Notes: generated from the letters alone by a model not told the origin. DNA of 64,000 nt from Rhynochetos jubatus (GCA_027574665.1 CM050690.1:66993905-67057904), one strand, 5' to 3'. Shown: positions 1 through 24,135, numbered from the stretch's first letter. Program-made: numbers and translations.

Positions 1-325
1 GGCAACCTGATCCAGTGTTTCACCAGCCTCATAAAAAAAAAATTTCTTCCTTATGTCCAGTCTGAATCTACTCTCCTTTAGTTTAAAACCACTACCCCTT
101 GTCCTACCACAACAGGCCCTGCTAAAAAGTTTGTCCACATCTTTATTACAAGCCCCCCTTCAAGTACGGAAAGGCTGAAACAAGGTCTCCCCAAAGCCTT
201 CCCTTCTCCAGGCTGAACAACCCCAACTGGTCAGCCTGTCCCCACAGGAGAGGTGTTCCAGCCCTCTGATGATTTTTTTGGCCCTCCTCTTGGACCCGAT
301 CCAACAGGTCCATGTCTTTCCTATG
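1..325 (-). mobile_element. CR1 non-LTR retrotransposon fragment
   Basis: The stretch reads as the complement of the CR1 3' region. Diagnostic phrases include TTTAAAACCACTACCCCTTGT, CCTTCTCCAGGCTGAACAAC and GTGTTCCAGCCCTCTGATGA, all typical of avian CR1 in reverse. It is in the same orientation as PGM5. The element is cut by the left edge of the window and carries many substitutions, so it is an old copy. It is not functional. Confidence 0.88.
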
Positions 326-369
326 TAACGTCCATTAACACTAGAAAATATACAGCAGGAAAATACCCC

Positions 370-436
370 ACATGGATAAAAGGTTGGATTAGATGGCCTA
401 AGAGATGTTTTTCATCTCTAACTTTGGTGATACCCT
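370..436 (+). mobile_element. CR1 3'-terminal fragment
   Basis: The segment AGGTTGGATTAGATGGCCTA, followed by a degraded copy of the usual ending near TGATACCCTGA, resembles the last tens of bases of a CR1 in plus orientation. It faces the fragment at 1-325. Short and diverged. Confidence 0.6.
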
Positions 437-3400
437 GAAACTTTTTTTAGCTCCTAGTATGGCATTTTATATTAATTTTAACATGTATCAGCAACAGAAA
501 TTTATCTAGTAGTCTCAATATGTAGTGCATGAATGACAAACAGAAATAGTTCACATTTAGAAGACTGAGCTTTAGAACCTATTTTTCTAATACTTGCTAT
601 TAAGCCAAATTTGTAATAAGACAGTTCAATTGATGCTGATGGGATTTTTGCTGTTGATTTCAATGGAATGAAGATTCATCTTGGATGCCTAGAATTACAC
701 AGGTAGTTTGTTACGATCCGATGCTGTGAGCAAGGGGTTGTCTCTTGCTGATGGCTCATTACACTTAACATTACCACAGTGAAAAGAAAGGAGATAAATT
801 GGAGAGTTTCACAGTTCTGAGTACAGTTTGTTTCAAATGGTTGTCAAACCCAGGACCACCGGCTCAAAGTACGGAACATTCATGTCAAGCAGCTTTAAGA
901 GAGAAGGAAGGGAGTCTAACATATCTCCACAAAATGAAAGAGTGAACATCAAAGCATTCCTCTCCAAAGACTAAATGGGAATTCCACGTGCTCCAGCCAG
1001 GCCTAGTAACTCCCACAATAACATGACTAGTAAGACCACTTAAATACCCTTCCACATACTCCATGTTTATCTGGCAATAATAACAGTAACACACTGTTAA
1101 CTGGTTTAGCACATCTGAAGTCTCACCCCTCGTTAAATTATGGTCTTTGGAACAAAAAGGATTTATAAACACTGCTCATAACTTTGTAACATCAAAACAC
1201 TCCACCAAACTACAGCATCTGTAGCCAGTTTACTGTTACAGTTAATGACAGTTGGGATGTTTATGCAACGTATATACACACATGTCCAGCATTCAGACAG
1301 TTCACTGTGCTATTTCTGAGCTTATTACTTCATCGATTTTGCATTTCCCAGGGACACATGACTGACAGTATTGATTTTTACACATCCATGATGACACCTA
1401 ATATTTGTCTGTAAGACTACAATTCCTGCCTAAAAGTTGAAAATACTAGAAGGAAATTACAGATACACAGAGGCTGTACTCCTTAAAAACAATAATCCTA
1501 AGTGCCAGGGACAAATCATACACTAGGGCAGCAATGGCCTTTAGAGACTGACTGTCAAAGAAAACTTTTAAAGTCACAATAATTGCAGCTGGAGAACTAG
1601 TTTAACTCATTTTTCAGAGGACCCAGCAGCAAAACATCTCACTTTAGACCCCCTCTCGGAAACAGCAATTTAAGCACGAGCAAAGCTTTTCACTCAGGAA
1701 GGCCACAGAAAATAATGAGAACTATTACACTTTTATATTCCTCACTGTTTTCTGGAAATTATACCTAAAAGCCATGAGTTACAAAACTCTGTTAAAGCCA
1801 AAAAACACAGCCAAAAATGCTGTTACCAAATAAATATGTAAATCCATTGCCTGAAGAATAGCCTGTGACTCTGCATCTTGTCTAAAGACAAAACCAAACA
1901 GGTTTTCCCTGCCTGTTACAGAATACCCAGTCTAACATATAAAAGTTTTGCTTAACATTTTTGAGCTTTTGTGGTCAGCAAAGTCAAAGCAAGCTGGTGA
2001 AACTGCAAGCACCCTACTTACTGTTTGTCATTTTGGTATTTTTTCACCTGACAAACTCCATTAAAGCAATATATTTGCTATTTATTATATAGAAGGTGTC
2101 AGCTCCACAAAACACAAAATTTCATATGCAGAACTTATAAACCAATGTAGAGAAGAAGAAGAGCAACACACTGAAAAGCTCACAGGACAGAAAACTTCCA
2201 TTCCTAATAAAATAGGATGCACTATTTGTCACTAAGAAGAATGTTTTCTTATGGGAACAGATCTCTTTTTTTTTTTTTTTCCTAAGAGGAAACAGATTAA
2301 AAGGTTCAGTATAGTTCCCACACTGAACATCTGCAGATACTTATTTTAGGCAAATTGGGCCTGCTAATGGATATTAATGAAATGTGTAGAAATTCTGAAA
2401 CAAAACTATGGTCCATGGTTAACCCACTGGCTTTGAAGCTGATGTGACGGAGATGGAGCTTCACAAGGATTTCTCTCCTTTACATTATAATCCAGTTAAG
2501 CAGCTTACCGATGCGTTAGTATTCATGAAGCACTCAAAAACTAAACTTACTAGATATTGTACTTTGTAGTCTGTTGTCCAGTGGATTGAGTTTTTTCCAG
2601 TAACCAACTTCATAATTCAATAAAAGTTAATAAATTGGCATAATAAGTTAGTATGAACAAGACTAAGCAGCACACTTAAAGCAAAATATCTCAGGACTTT
2701 GAAAAACATCGTTAAAGTATAACAGCAGGGAGTAACATCAGTAGAATATCTAGCTTAGTGCCACACAGAGAATTACATATAAATTAGGAGCATGTTAAAT
2801 GGCTATACTTTTACTTCAAAATACTGTGATTATCATGTTTAGTTGCTCCTCTACAGACCCCTGAGTGTCCCCAAGGCATAGCAGGCCACACTCGCTACTC
2901 TAACAGGAAATAGCTTATTTCTGATACATGATTGGAATATCGTTCTGAACAGAGGAGGATATTTGCCTTATCTCTGGAGAATTATCTGAAATAACTTTTT
3001 CCCAACTTTTCCAATGCCTGTTTCCAGACTACTGCTCGAACTGAAATGCAAAAAAACCCTACACTACATGCAGAACCCTTTGCATCCCAAATCTAACAAC
3101 AGAGCAAGAAAATATTAAAGAATTTTAATAACAAAGCTCCAGAGTTTTATTCTGTGAATCTAAGAATGTAAGAATGCTTCACTGAAGAGCTCCAAGTTAA
3201 TCACTATAATGGGCAGCTTGTACTACTCATCTTAATGGAAATTTCACACAAAACCACAACAGGTCCCCCTTGCAGATCCCAAGGAGCAGCACTGTTACGT
3301 GCTCATGTGCGCAAAGGCTAGCACAGTAGGACTTTAAAAATGAAAAAATCTTCAAGAACAGCGGAACCTTTCATTTTATGCCTTGCTATTGCACTGTGAT

Positions 3401-3844
3401 AAAACAATATTCATGGGTCTAAATAGTCAGAATTAATTAGAAGCTACAATCTGGGCTTATTGCTTGCTGCCTATTTTGTTACTGCATTTGTTTTCTGAAC
3501 ATGCTGTTTGTTAACACTGATTAATTATCATGTAGCCAGCTTCTCATTCATAAGACATAGTGAAGTTACACTGAATATAAATCTCACTACTCTACATACT
3601 GGGGAACAAAATTTTGAACAGATTCCTGAAAACATAGCTGGAAAACCTGCATGAAGTGTAAAGGAATCTTTCCTAGTCTCTAGTGCGGGTTTAGATCTGA
3701 GATTTGGGGTCTTGTAAAAGTGCAGAAATACCACTCAACAGGCCCAGAATGTTTGATCTCAACCTGCTCCTTATACAGACCCACCCAAGGCTGGTTTCAA
3801 ACCCAGCCAAGCTAATCATGCAGAGACAGTTTCAACAAAGAGTG

Positions 3845-3860
3845 ATTAATTAATTAATTA
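3845..3860. repeat. ATTA tetranucleotide run
   Basis: Four copies of ATTA in tandem within intron 9, next to the open patch starting at 3876. Confidence 0.9.
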
Positions 3861-5652
3861 AGCACAGGTGCTTTGCTAGCCAAAAGGTAAACCCTTAAGA
3901 GCACATCTCGAAGTCTGTCTCAGAATTGTGCAAGACAGAAACGGCAGACGAGTGATTACAGAGACGGCGACCCAAAGAGACCCTGAAACTGAACCAAGGA
4001 TTGGAACCAGGACAGAAGAACGCAGCTGAGACAGGGCATTGGGATGGTCTGTGATAAATGATGAAATCTGGGGACTGAAAGGCTGAGTGGGAATATACAG
4101 AGACTTTGGACCTTCTGTAATGGGTATTGATTGAATGGTACAAAAACTGTGCGAGATCTTGGGCCATTTGCCACTCACTGAGGTGGTGGCCCAACTCTGA
4201 GTTGTGATTAAATGAACGGCATACCTAGAGCAACCTGCTTGGTCTGGTGAAAAACCTTTAACATGAAGCTCAGGATAGTCAGAAAGAGGCATATGCATTT
4301 ACACGAAGAGCAAGCTGCCTGAGGACAATGGCAGCAGTGAAATGTTGTTTCATTTGCGTGGATCAATGTCCTCTTTTTTTTTATTGTGCTTGGAGAATCC
4401 CACTGAGGCTGCAGATATACAGAGCTAGGAATGTATCCTCATGAAAAGACAAACTGGTCGAACTGTAGTCTCAATGAATATGTGTTTCTCCTTATGAAAA
4501 GACATGTTTTTTGGTTTTATGGGCTCACTTTCACACTCCATCTGAAGCATGCCAACTCATGATTCTCTGTGTTACATGATGATATGTTTAGCAATTATAT
4601 TCCAATTTAGCACAAATTGCTAATTGGACTGTTTACGAAAATTAGGGAAAGAAAAGTGCACTGGAAATTCACAAGCTGTTCTTTAAAAGTACAAGGGCCA
4701 CAAGTCTCCTGTGCCTGTAATTTTCCAGTGGACTTGGATACAACAATATCCTCATATCTTGTTTCAGCAGTAATATGCGCAGTGAGTAGTTCAGTAGCAG
4801 ATGCGTTCAATGATGAATGGAAACTATAAAGGCTCCAAGCAGAATGGCATGTCAATAGTTTTAATGGCTTGTAATATCATTTGCTAGGGTCTGGCCAGGT
4901 CAAGTAATTTACAAAACAGAGAAACAAGGACAATAAAAATAAACAGCATAAAATCAGAACACAGTTTTAATGAGTCATCGCTCACATTCAAGATGTGTGA
5001 ATATTCACTTACAACTGACAAAGTACATGGTTAGTTCTGAGCACATAATGAATTTCAAAACACTGAAGGGTCAGTTTGAACTGCAATTCTCAATAGCTAA
5101 AGCATCTCACCATGGACACAGCCCAGAAGGAATACAGAACTGGTCATCTGGGCTAGAGAAGTCAAACGTGCCCACAAGTGGTACAATCCACATGCATTCT
5201 CTGCATGCCATTAGCTACAACAGATACTGTGCCCTAATTATGCAAATGCTGTGGGTCGCCCAGAGCAAGAAAATCTTAACTTTTTTTGTAATGTATAGCA
5301 AGTGGAGATTTCAGACAGAAGATAGAAAATGGAAAGACTGTCTTTCCACATGACACTTTGCACTGCTGAGGAAAGGGAACCCTCCCTATATATGCATTGC
5401 TGTCAACAGGGACTCCATCCCCTCCTACATTCTCTGTGACACTACTGCCTCCACTTACGCACAGCAAGTGCAAGCTAAACCAGACGTGGATTATCTTACA
5501 CAGACTGAACTAATCTTAAGTAGGAAATGTGGTACCTTTCAGAGCAAAGAAAACACCATCCTATAAATAAGTGAAAAGGCTTGCCAGTTGAACATTAAAA
5601 ATGACTGTTGGAGGCAATGACAGTTGCAAAACCTTGCTACTCCATCACATAC

Positions 5653-5836
5653 CTGTCTTTTGGTCACAGTGCCATCCACAGGATCTATGTACTCAAAGCT
5701 GTCTGTTCTTTCCACACTGTAGATATTGTTACCCACAGCAAACTGCTGATGGCTGAATGATTTGTCAGTGATCAAAGCTTCCAGGTCTCTCATTATGAAA
5801 TATGCTGTTCTGGGTTCCAGTGCTTCATAATCAAAC
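5653..5836 (-). CDS. PGM5: PGM5 coding exon 9 (residues 432-493)
   Basis: A 184-bp exon, phase 2 in and phase 0 out, with donor GTATGT. The acceptor reads GCAAG, a less usual AAG ending, but the flanking TTTTTTTATATATG stretch and the required phase leave no better choice. It encodes FDYEALEPRTAYFIMRDLEA, then LITDKSFSHQQFAVGNNIYS and TDSFEYIDPVDGTVTKRQ, the first part of domain 4, the C-terminal phosphate-recognition domain. In mammals the next exon begins GLRIIFSDASRLIFRLS. The intron read-through here (VCDGVARFCN) does not match that, which confirms the donor. Confidence 0.96.
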
Positions 5837-15981
<10,145 letters not shown>

Positions 15982-18900
15982 CTAGGAATATTCCAGGTTT
16001 TGTTACATCTCCTGACAGCTGGGCTGCAAGTAAAAAAAACCCAAACAACAAAACACCAAACCAAGTCTCAACAGATTGACAGCACCATTCAAAATCAACC
16101 CTTGTCTCAGAACCTGACTTCAGCCAGAACCCAGGTATGATCATACACTGAGTATACGATTTTGGAAAACGGAGGACCTCAGCTCAATAGGCATTAGCAG
16201 TACCTTTCTCTTGTTACAAAGCAAGAAACCGTTATCCTTAGAGATCAGTTTTGTTATTCGGATATTTTAATGAAAGTTAAAGCATCATGTTGCAGTACCT
16301 TCCTTTACAAAATAGAGGTGATCGACACCGATATGCTTGAAAGACAATTCTGTTCATGTGTTCAAAGCCAAGACAACACAGGAATGCACGATGCAGCATC
16401 TCCACTAAAAAAGCTTTCCCAACCTCAACCCGAGTCTGAACTTACTTTCGCTGTCTCCTCTGACGCACTATACGAAACACTCCCACTAGCTGGCTGACCT
16501 GCCAGTATTTTCAAGAACCAAAATAAACCACCATATAAACCAGATGTGCTTTCCGTTCCCTGAGTTGTTAACTGGTAATTATTCCTGTCATAAATTATAT
16601 TGAAAAAAAATCCTTTCTTGGACTAAAAAACAATAAAGAAGAAAAAAAAAATCAACTAAGATGCCCACTACCAAGCTGGGACTTCTGCAGAATGAGTATC
16701 AATATTCCTCTTTTTTCTAATTATATTTGCTTATTTTCATTGTGTGCCTAGGATCTTCAGAGACAATTTGGTTTTAATGTGAAAAATAAGATTTGAGATA
16801 TAGTCAAGCAATCTGACTGACTGAAAATGACCTTACAATCTCCCTAGGATTGCTGCAGCAATCACACCTTACAAACATTTCCTATATATCACCCCCACAG
16901 AAGAATACTTGACATGGATGATTCACGCAATTTTAACCAGTCAACCCAGGCAAAGCAGCTCAATGAAAGTGGGGTTCAACACGCTTAAAACATTCCACCT
17001 AAAAGTTACATGTCAAGGCAAAAAACAGTCACCTCTCTGATCAACAGAGAAACAACTGTTTTCAGACATTCCATCTCTCTGTCTTAAAGTAGGTGTGTAA
17101 AGCAGACGGGATGAACTGTCCAAATACGCAAATACTGACCCTTTCAAAAGCTGGTACAGAAATGTACCTAAATGATAGTTCAACCCTTAATTACTCTTCC
17201 TGAAATTTTTAAATTGTTAATCAGCACTGGTATTAAGTCTCCAAATGCACTTTCTTTTATTTAATGTAATAAATATCCATTGCTATCCAAGTCTCCTAGT
17301 CAGCCGAGGTCAATTTTTGTACTTATGTATTACATCTAAAGAGAGTGCTTTTTAAATCAGATACTGTAGGAACTGCTGATACTTACTTGAAAAGAGCTAC
17401 AAGGTACCTGGAGGAAAAACTATTATCAAAATGTTTAATCCTAAACTCGTTTTTCATATATCTAGTTTAGAGGCGGAGGCAAGTGTATACGTCCTGGTGC
17501 TTATACAGCACTTGCTGTATTATTGGCCCTTAGAAATGCTGCTGCCTAAGGGAGGTTACACGATACAGAGCTGAACAGGTTTCTGGCTCTGCAAAAAGTA
17601 AGAACACAGAAGGATTTAATCTCTGTGTGACAGTAAATGCAGGCTGAGAACAGGACCGTGATGCCAGAAAGTAGAAAATCAATGAGGAAACAATGGCTAA
17701 CACATTGGAAGGGTAGAATCAATTCTCTTGAGGCAGCCTAACAGTACAGCAGGAACATATCTGCTTGCATAAATGTTCCCATATCCTGGTACTGTTTCTG
17801 AAGAAGGAAATCCTTTCCCTTTCACTCTCCTGTATTCCTCTACTATAGGAGGAAAAACACCCTTGGATGGACCTACACTGACCAGCACCAAAGTTTTCCA
17901 GGGACAGTAATGGTTTTCAAAGATTTCTACGTACCAGGCTAACACTGAAAATACAAGTGTTGGTTCTGTTAGCATTGGGCTTATTGTAAAGTAAGCCTTT
18001 CAAACAAAGAAACATATTATATATAAACATATACATACAAAGTTTATAGTAATATAGGACCGATTATTCCTTCCAGTATCTTTTTTTCTTGATTCTTAAG
18101 ACTTTAATAAATAAGAATAAATAAGTAGAAGCACACAGAAAATGAAGCATACTCTTCTTTTTATTGCCATTTTACTAAACTAAAGAATCATCACTGGAAG
18201 TCTCAATAAATGCAGAATATTCCTTCATAAAACCCCCAGACTTGTAAGGTGAATGATGATCCCAAGAAACACACGAGAGTTTCCCACAGGAAGATGCAAA
18301 AAATTTTCAAAGCTCCAAACTTAGAGAAATAATCTGCTGCATCAGATCAAACAAATTACAGTGCAAACTAAAGGAAAATACCCTCAGAGGAAGGAAACTA
18401 ATACTCTGTAACTGGGAAATCACTGGATCTTCAATGACAGGGAAATAGAGATTAAGTGTAGGAAGGGGGAGGGATTTTTAATGCTCCTGCATGTACATCT
18501 TTCTAAACAAGAAAGACAACAAGTATGACTTCAGTGCAGAGAAAGTTAAAAAAAAAAAACCAACCAACACCACCCCCCCACCCCCCAAATACCTTTATTT
18601 ACCAAAACTTTTTTTTTTCATTCTACATTCACCAATTTGCTTTCTTGTAGACAAAATGACAAAATCAGAGCTTTCAGTCACTGCTGCACCAAGTAGCCAG
18701 ATTATTATTTTTTTTTAAGTGCCAGCTGAGACAAAGGGGTAGCATCCCTTTTGGACCAAAGTTTGGAAAGTAGTTTCTGTGTACCATTGAAGATTTCCAG
18801 CACTACCTAATGCAGCGTATGGCTTCATGGCAAGCTTGAAAGATATTAAGGAAACATTTCATTCTGCTGGGCAAACAAACGTTTAGGATGAGGGTCTCTG

Positions 18901-20604
18901 GAATCTGTAATTCTGCAAGAACAACTGCCGATGAGTCACGGTAAAAGTTTTTGGTTTATCTATAACAAAAGACATCCATTAACTACAATCTATGAAGATT
19001 TTAGCAATGTAATTTCACAGGACAGTTCAAACAAGTCTCTATATATACAGCTTTTAAAGTTTGTCTTCTTTCTGTACTTCCACGTTGTAGTTTCTATATT
19101 TGGGAAGTTAGAAATGGCAACTCAACTGGTTACCATAAAGATCTCGTTGTTTATAGGAGATCTCTTGGTCAGACAGATTACTACTTCTCTCTGAAAGTGA
19201 CTTTTGGAACTGGTGCTGCAAAGAGTTTATATCTTGCAGGGGACTCACTCACCAAAGTAAATTTTGTATTTCCTTATATATATGTATAATGCATCATCAA
19301 CAAGATACTGATGCAGCAGTGCCCCTAAGAGGGCAATATCTGAGTACCTGAGTTCTCTGGGTGAAGGTGTTAGCTGCCAAAAGGACCAACTTGATGGATG
19401 GAATATACTTCAAATGCAATTCAAAATAAAATCTGGAAAAAATATGCCATTCATTTTCCTAGTCTATTTGAAGTAAAGGCATTCTATTTATGTCTAACCA
19501 CACAGTTGATATACCTGTGTTTATATGTTCTGTGAGAATGGAATACAACAAACGGTTGACATTCTGGTTCTTGTCATCTCAGACATTTAATGGGACTGAC
19601 TTCAAACAGTATTCTTGCTTGCCTTCTTTCCACATAAGTGTTCACTACATCAATGAGATTACACAACAAAGTTTCTTCTGTCCGTGTGTAGCACTACTCA
19701 GCACTTGCTAGACTGGGAAATGGGTATTTACATTGGACTTAAACTGAGGGGCAATCACTGAGGGGGTATTTATGTTCCCAGTATGCTGGAATACTAATTA
19801 AGGAGAAAAAAAAAAAAATCAAAAAAGAGAAAACTACTTTTTGCAATTACACACATTATTTAAAACTGTATTTTGAGTATTTAAAAAAAGCAGGAGCAGC
19901 TGGATTTAAATGGGGAGATAATAAAGTGAGTTAAAATAAGAATATAAATTATTGTAAGGTTACATAGCTAAATTTACCTTCCTACTGTAGGACTTCATTC
20001 TCTTTTTTATTTTGAAGAGCTAGTCCCACACTACCTTACTGACTGTCCCTGTTTTATAAGGAGAACACATTCAACACAACCATGAGAAGCAGTTTAAGTT
20101 ATTTCATCACTAGAAAACAGAATTATTGGAGAGTTTAGTACCAACACAGAACTGTTAAACCACATCTTGAACTGTACAATTAGTCTCACCAAAGCATGAG
20201 CTGGCCAGTTCATAATAAAGGTAATAATGAACATCATAATCTTCTTCATAATGAAGATCAGAATTTTTGAAAATTTCCTGACAGAAAAAAAAAAATTAAC
20301 AGCTAATTCAAAAATTGGTCCTGAAATCCTTAACAGACTAATGAGGAAAACTTAGCTGTTCTGCACCAGGCTACTGGACTACTTACTGTACAGCTGCACA
20401 TCTGAATAACCAGCACTTCTTTCTTATACTTCACAGCCATAAGCATGTCATCTAACTAAGAAAACAGGATACAGGGCTCTTGATAATCCACATTATTTTC
20501 CTTGAAATTATGGTAAAAATATTGCAGTGCTTAAACTGTGTAAAAAGATAGCTTTCCATTGAGAGGTGGGGAGGGGGCGGGGGAAGTTATTTTATTTAAA
20601 AGGG

Positions 20605-21198
20605 TGTGCTGGTTTTGACTGGGACAGAGTTGATTTTCTTCACAGTAGTTGCTATGGGGCTGGGTTTCAGATCTGTGCTGAAAACGGTGTTGGTAACACA
20701 GGGATGTTTTAGTTACTGCTGAGCAGTGCTTACACAGACTCAAGGTCTTTTCTGCTCCTCACACCACCCCACCAGCGAGGAGGCTGGGGGTGCACGAGAA
20801 GCTGGGAAGGGACAGAGCCAGCACAGCTGACCCCAGCTGAACAAAGGGATATTCCATACCATAGGATGTCATGCTCAGCATTTAAAGCTGGGGGAAGAAG
20901 AAAGAAGGGGGAGACACTTGAAGTGATGGCATTTGTCTTCCCAAGTAACTGTTACATGTGATGGAGCCCTGCTTTCCTGGAGATGGCTGAACACCTGCCT
21001 GCCCATTGGAAGTGGTAAACGAATGCTTTGTTTGGCTTTGCTTGCATGTGCAGCTTTTGCTTTACCTATTAAACTGTCCTTATCTCAACCTGTAAGTGTT
21101 CTCACTTTTACCCTTCTGATTCTCTCCCCATCCCACTGAGGGGGATTGAGCAAGCAGCTGTGTGGGGCTTAGTTGTCATTTGGGCTTAATCTACAACA
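20605..21198 (+). mobile_element. Solo LTR of an endogenous retrovirus (ERVL-like avian family)
   Basis: A 594-bp block begins TGTGCTGGTTTTGACTGGGA and ends TCTACAACA, matching a very common neoavian LTR pattern as I know it. It has a TATA-like element (ATTTAAAG at about 20879), a GGGGGAAGAAG purine stretch and an ATTAAA polyadenylation signal at 21068-21073. The flanks AAGGG and AAGAG are consistent with a decayed 5-bp target duplication. No internal viral region adjoins, so it is a solo LTR left by recombination. It is antisense to PGM5. Confidence 0.85.
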
Positions 21199-23232
21199 AA
21201 GAGTTGAAGGAATATCCTTGCAATACCTCTCTTTCAGTTGTCCGCTCAGTGGAGACAACAGACTATTTTTCACAGATGGGCTAATAAAGCAAAGTGGGCC
21301 TTGAGGGCATCTCCCAGTCACTGTGTTTTTGCACTAGCAAAACACTACTGATGCCAGCAGACTTACCCTGACTCACGTTAAAGTCAGAAGTAAGTTTGCT
21401 CCCACCTATTCTCTACAATGCCACAAAACATCCTGATGAATACACGTCATGCAGATACAACAAATAGCCTGTGGCAAGATGACTTTCTTGTGCCCAGTGA
21501 AACTTCTATAACTTCTGAGAATAGACCAGTCAATCAAACAAAATTATCCTGCTAAAGTCCAGATGCCTGAGCACCACAAAGATAAAGGTCGCAAGGCTGG
21601 GGGAAGGGCTCTCTTTGACAGGTCTCAGGAACTGTTTTAAGTGACCGGCTAGAGTTTTGCATTGTAGGTGAAATGCTGGCTAGGGTAAATTGCAGCACTG
21701 CATTCTTTCTGGAGTCTTCGCTAGGAGGAAGAAAGATATTAATGAAAGAATCACTAAAGAAGCGGCTATTCCATGTCCTTGTCTCTCTCGTCTTCCACCA
21801 TCTGTAGGTATCAGCTGCACGTATGAAAGATGCTCACAGACCCTCGGGTGAGCAGGCTTCAAAACACAGACTGGTGTTTCATGGACATGGGGTTTTTTCA
21901 ATCCTACTCCTCTCTGTGGAGCCAGTGCTGAGGTGGAAGAGGTGCAGTAATTTAGAGAGCAACGAGCCTCCTTCTGCAGAAGGCTATGCACTCCTGGGCC
22001 CTAACAAACAGGAACTGAGGAATTTGTGGGACAGAGATGAGGACCACGGAAGGTTAGTGTGTGGTAGCTGCATTTTGCAAGAGATCAAATTTCTGTAATG
22101 GTTTCTTTCAGAGTTACTGGCTATTGAAGAAAAAGGCTTCACACTGGGTCTTCTAAATGTCTATTTAGCCACTGAAGTAGACCGTGTTACCTAATCTTCA
22201 GCTGATAAAAGCCTCATTTGATTTAAGGCCTGAAGCATATTTTAATTAAACAATGAAACTACAGTTTGACTGAAACTAAGAAAACCAGTTTTTCTTCCCA
22301 CTTCTGTAGTCTTTCTTCACAGAAAGAATGAAAAATATCTCAAGTAAGGATCTGAATCTGATTTATCATGAAAATAATTTCTCTAGCTGAAAGTAACAGT
22401 CTTCACACAGCCTAACCTTGGCATACGGATGTGTTTTATTTCATACTTTACTGCCTGAGATGCTTCAAAAATTTTGTAGCACTCTGGACACTTCTGAGAT
22501 CAAAAAAACAGACTTAATCTTGCCTACATCGTTTTTTCCTTCCCTTTAGTAGAGATCCTGCTTTTGCTACACATTACTGTCTTTGCCTTGATGGACTTAC
22601 TTAAGTGTATTGGCAACCAGACCTAAAATTTCATGGGTTCATTCTTTCGGAGTAGCAAGATGACATCCAGGATTGAACTCCTACCATACTGCTACAGTTT
22701 CGTTTCCACCCAATCATTTGCATTAGCTATCTCATCCCCTCTCCAACATTCACTTTTCTTATACAAAGAAATTTTTTTTAACTTCAATGAAAATTTAGGG
22801 ACAAGCCGTTTTAGTCACTGAGTCCCTATCCCATTCTCACTGCATGATGTTTCCACTTATTCCTGCTGTGGTCTCCTCTTATTAATGCTGAAGAGCAATT
22901 TGCTACTTCATTTCTCAGCTCTGGAAGTCTAATTCAGCTCACTTTTAGTCAGTTCTCTCTTAATCCTTATTATTTCTCAAGATGCAGGAGATGAACTAAA
23001 CGGTTTTATCTCATCAGCGTCACCTGTAAGTCTCTTCTTCCTTTTAACAAGGTAACTCAGCAGTCTGTGAGAAATTCACAGCAGTAGCAATGACAGCACC
23101 AGCACTGGCATCAGCTGTAATGTGAAATGGATGTTCTGCTGCTGGATGTTTTCACTCTGCACCACCTTCCCTTAAAAGGCTTCAACTGTGTATTGTGCAA
23201 GGAGCAGAACTAAAACAACAGTCACCCCCCCC

Positions 23233-23242
23233 CCTTATATGG
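23233..23242. promoter_or_regulatory. Consensus CArG box (possible SRF site), intron 6
   Basis: CCTTATATGG fits CC(A/T)6GG exactly. PGM5 is a muscle gene, so an SRF site would make sense, but about five matches are expected by chance in 64 kb of this composition. Confidence 0.3.
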
Positions 23243-24135
23243 TCAAGTATTACAGTGTTGCTCCTTCCCAGTCTTTAATTTATTAAGCAAAAAGCAATGG
23301 AATTCCAAGCCCTTGCACACAACACAGATAACCAGGACATATCACTAAGATAAGACGTAAACTGCCATAGCTGGCTGAGAAGCTGTCAGGAGCACAGAAG
23401 GCAGAAAAAAACCCAGCAGACAACAATTTCATTTTCTTTCTGCTTTCTAGTATGCTACATCTCACAAAGAAAGATCATAGTAACAGAAATCAATTAAAAA
23501 AAAATCTGAAATTGCTTTAGTTACAAAGGATCTAAGCACATTTGACATTTTTGTTTTGCTTCCTCCTCATTCCTGCAAAGTTTTAACTCTAAAATGCTTC
23601 TGCAGGTGGACTAAAGCTACCCTGAATCGAGGTCTGGTGCTCAGTGGTAGTGTCTGTCTTGAAAACTGGTAACTTCAGGTGGACTTTTTTGGCTGACAGT
23701 AGTTCTGAGGATTATTGTGGATTGCTAATAACTGCAGAAATCATATTGTTAGGTTCTATTCAGAACAATTTGAATTCCCTTTTTATCAATGAAGCCTCCT
23801 GTCACTCATGCAAAATAACTGCAGTGGTAACTAACTGTTCCAATATTCTCTCCTGCCTCTCAGTTTCACACTGGCCTTTCCCTGTGTTTGAAATCTTTCC
23901 ACAGCAAGAACTAAATATTATCCCAGCAGAAAAGCAAAGTCCTATAAACACAACCTACGTTGCTCATGCCTTCTAACACACAGCAACCATACATACTCGA
24001 AACGTAGTTGAGCTACATGGAACACATTCATGTTCAGCACAATCACCACTATACTCCACGGACGTGAATTATTGTGCACAAGGTCAGCCCCTTGGCTTTA
24101 AATTCCTACAACAAACAAATTTAAAACTTAGTATC

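Larger units (their letters stand above)
1..5652 (-). other. PGM5 intron 9, partial, running off the left edge
   Basis: Starts with donor GTATGT after exon 9. I searched both strands by eye for sequence coding for the two expected last exons (starting GLRIIFSDAS and ending near HERTGRRGP in mammals) and found neither, so the stretch is read as intron that continues past base 1. It holds CR1 fragments at 1-325 and about 370-436, an ATTA tetranucleotide run (3845-3860) and the odd open patch 3876-4298. Confidence 0.7.

Noticed and set aside
5539-5793. 84-codon frame as a stand-alone gene
   Set aside because: Its first 47 codons (5653-5793) are the downstream part of PGM5 exon 9; the remaining codons are intron 9.
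20933-21139. 68-codon plus-strand frame
   Set aside because: Lies wholly inside the solo LTR at 20605-21198; LTRs of this type are not expected to encode protein here.
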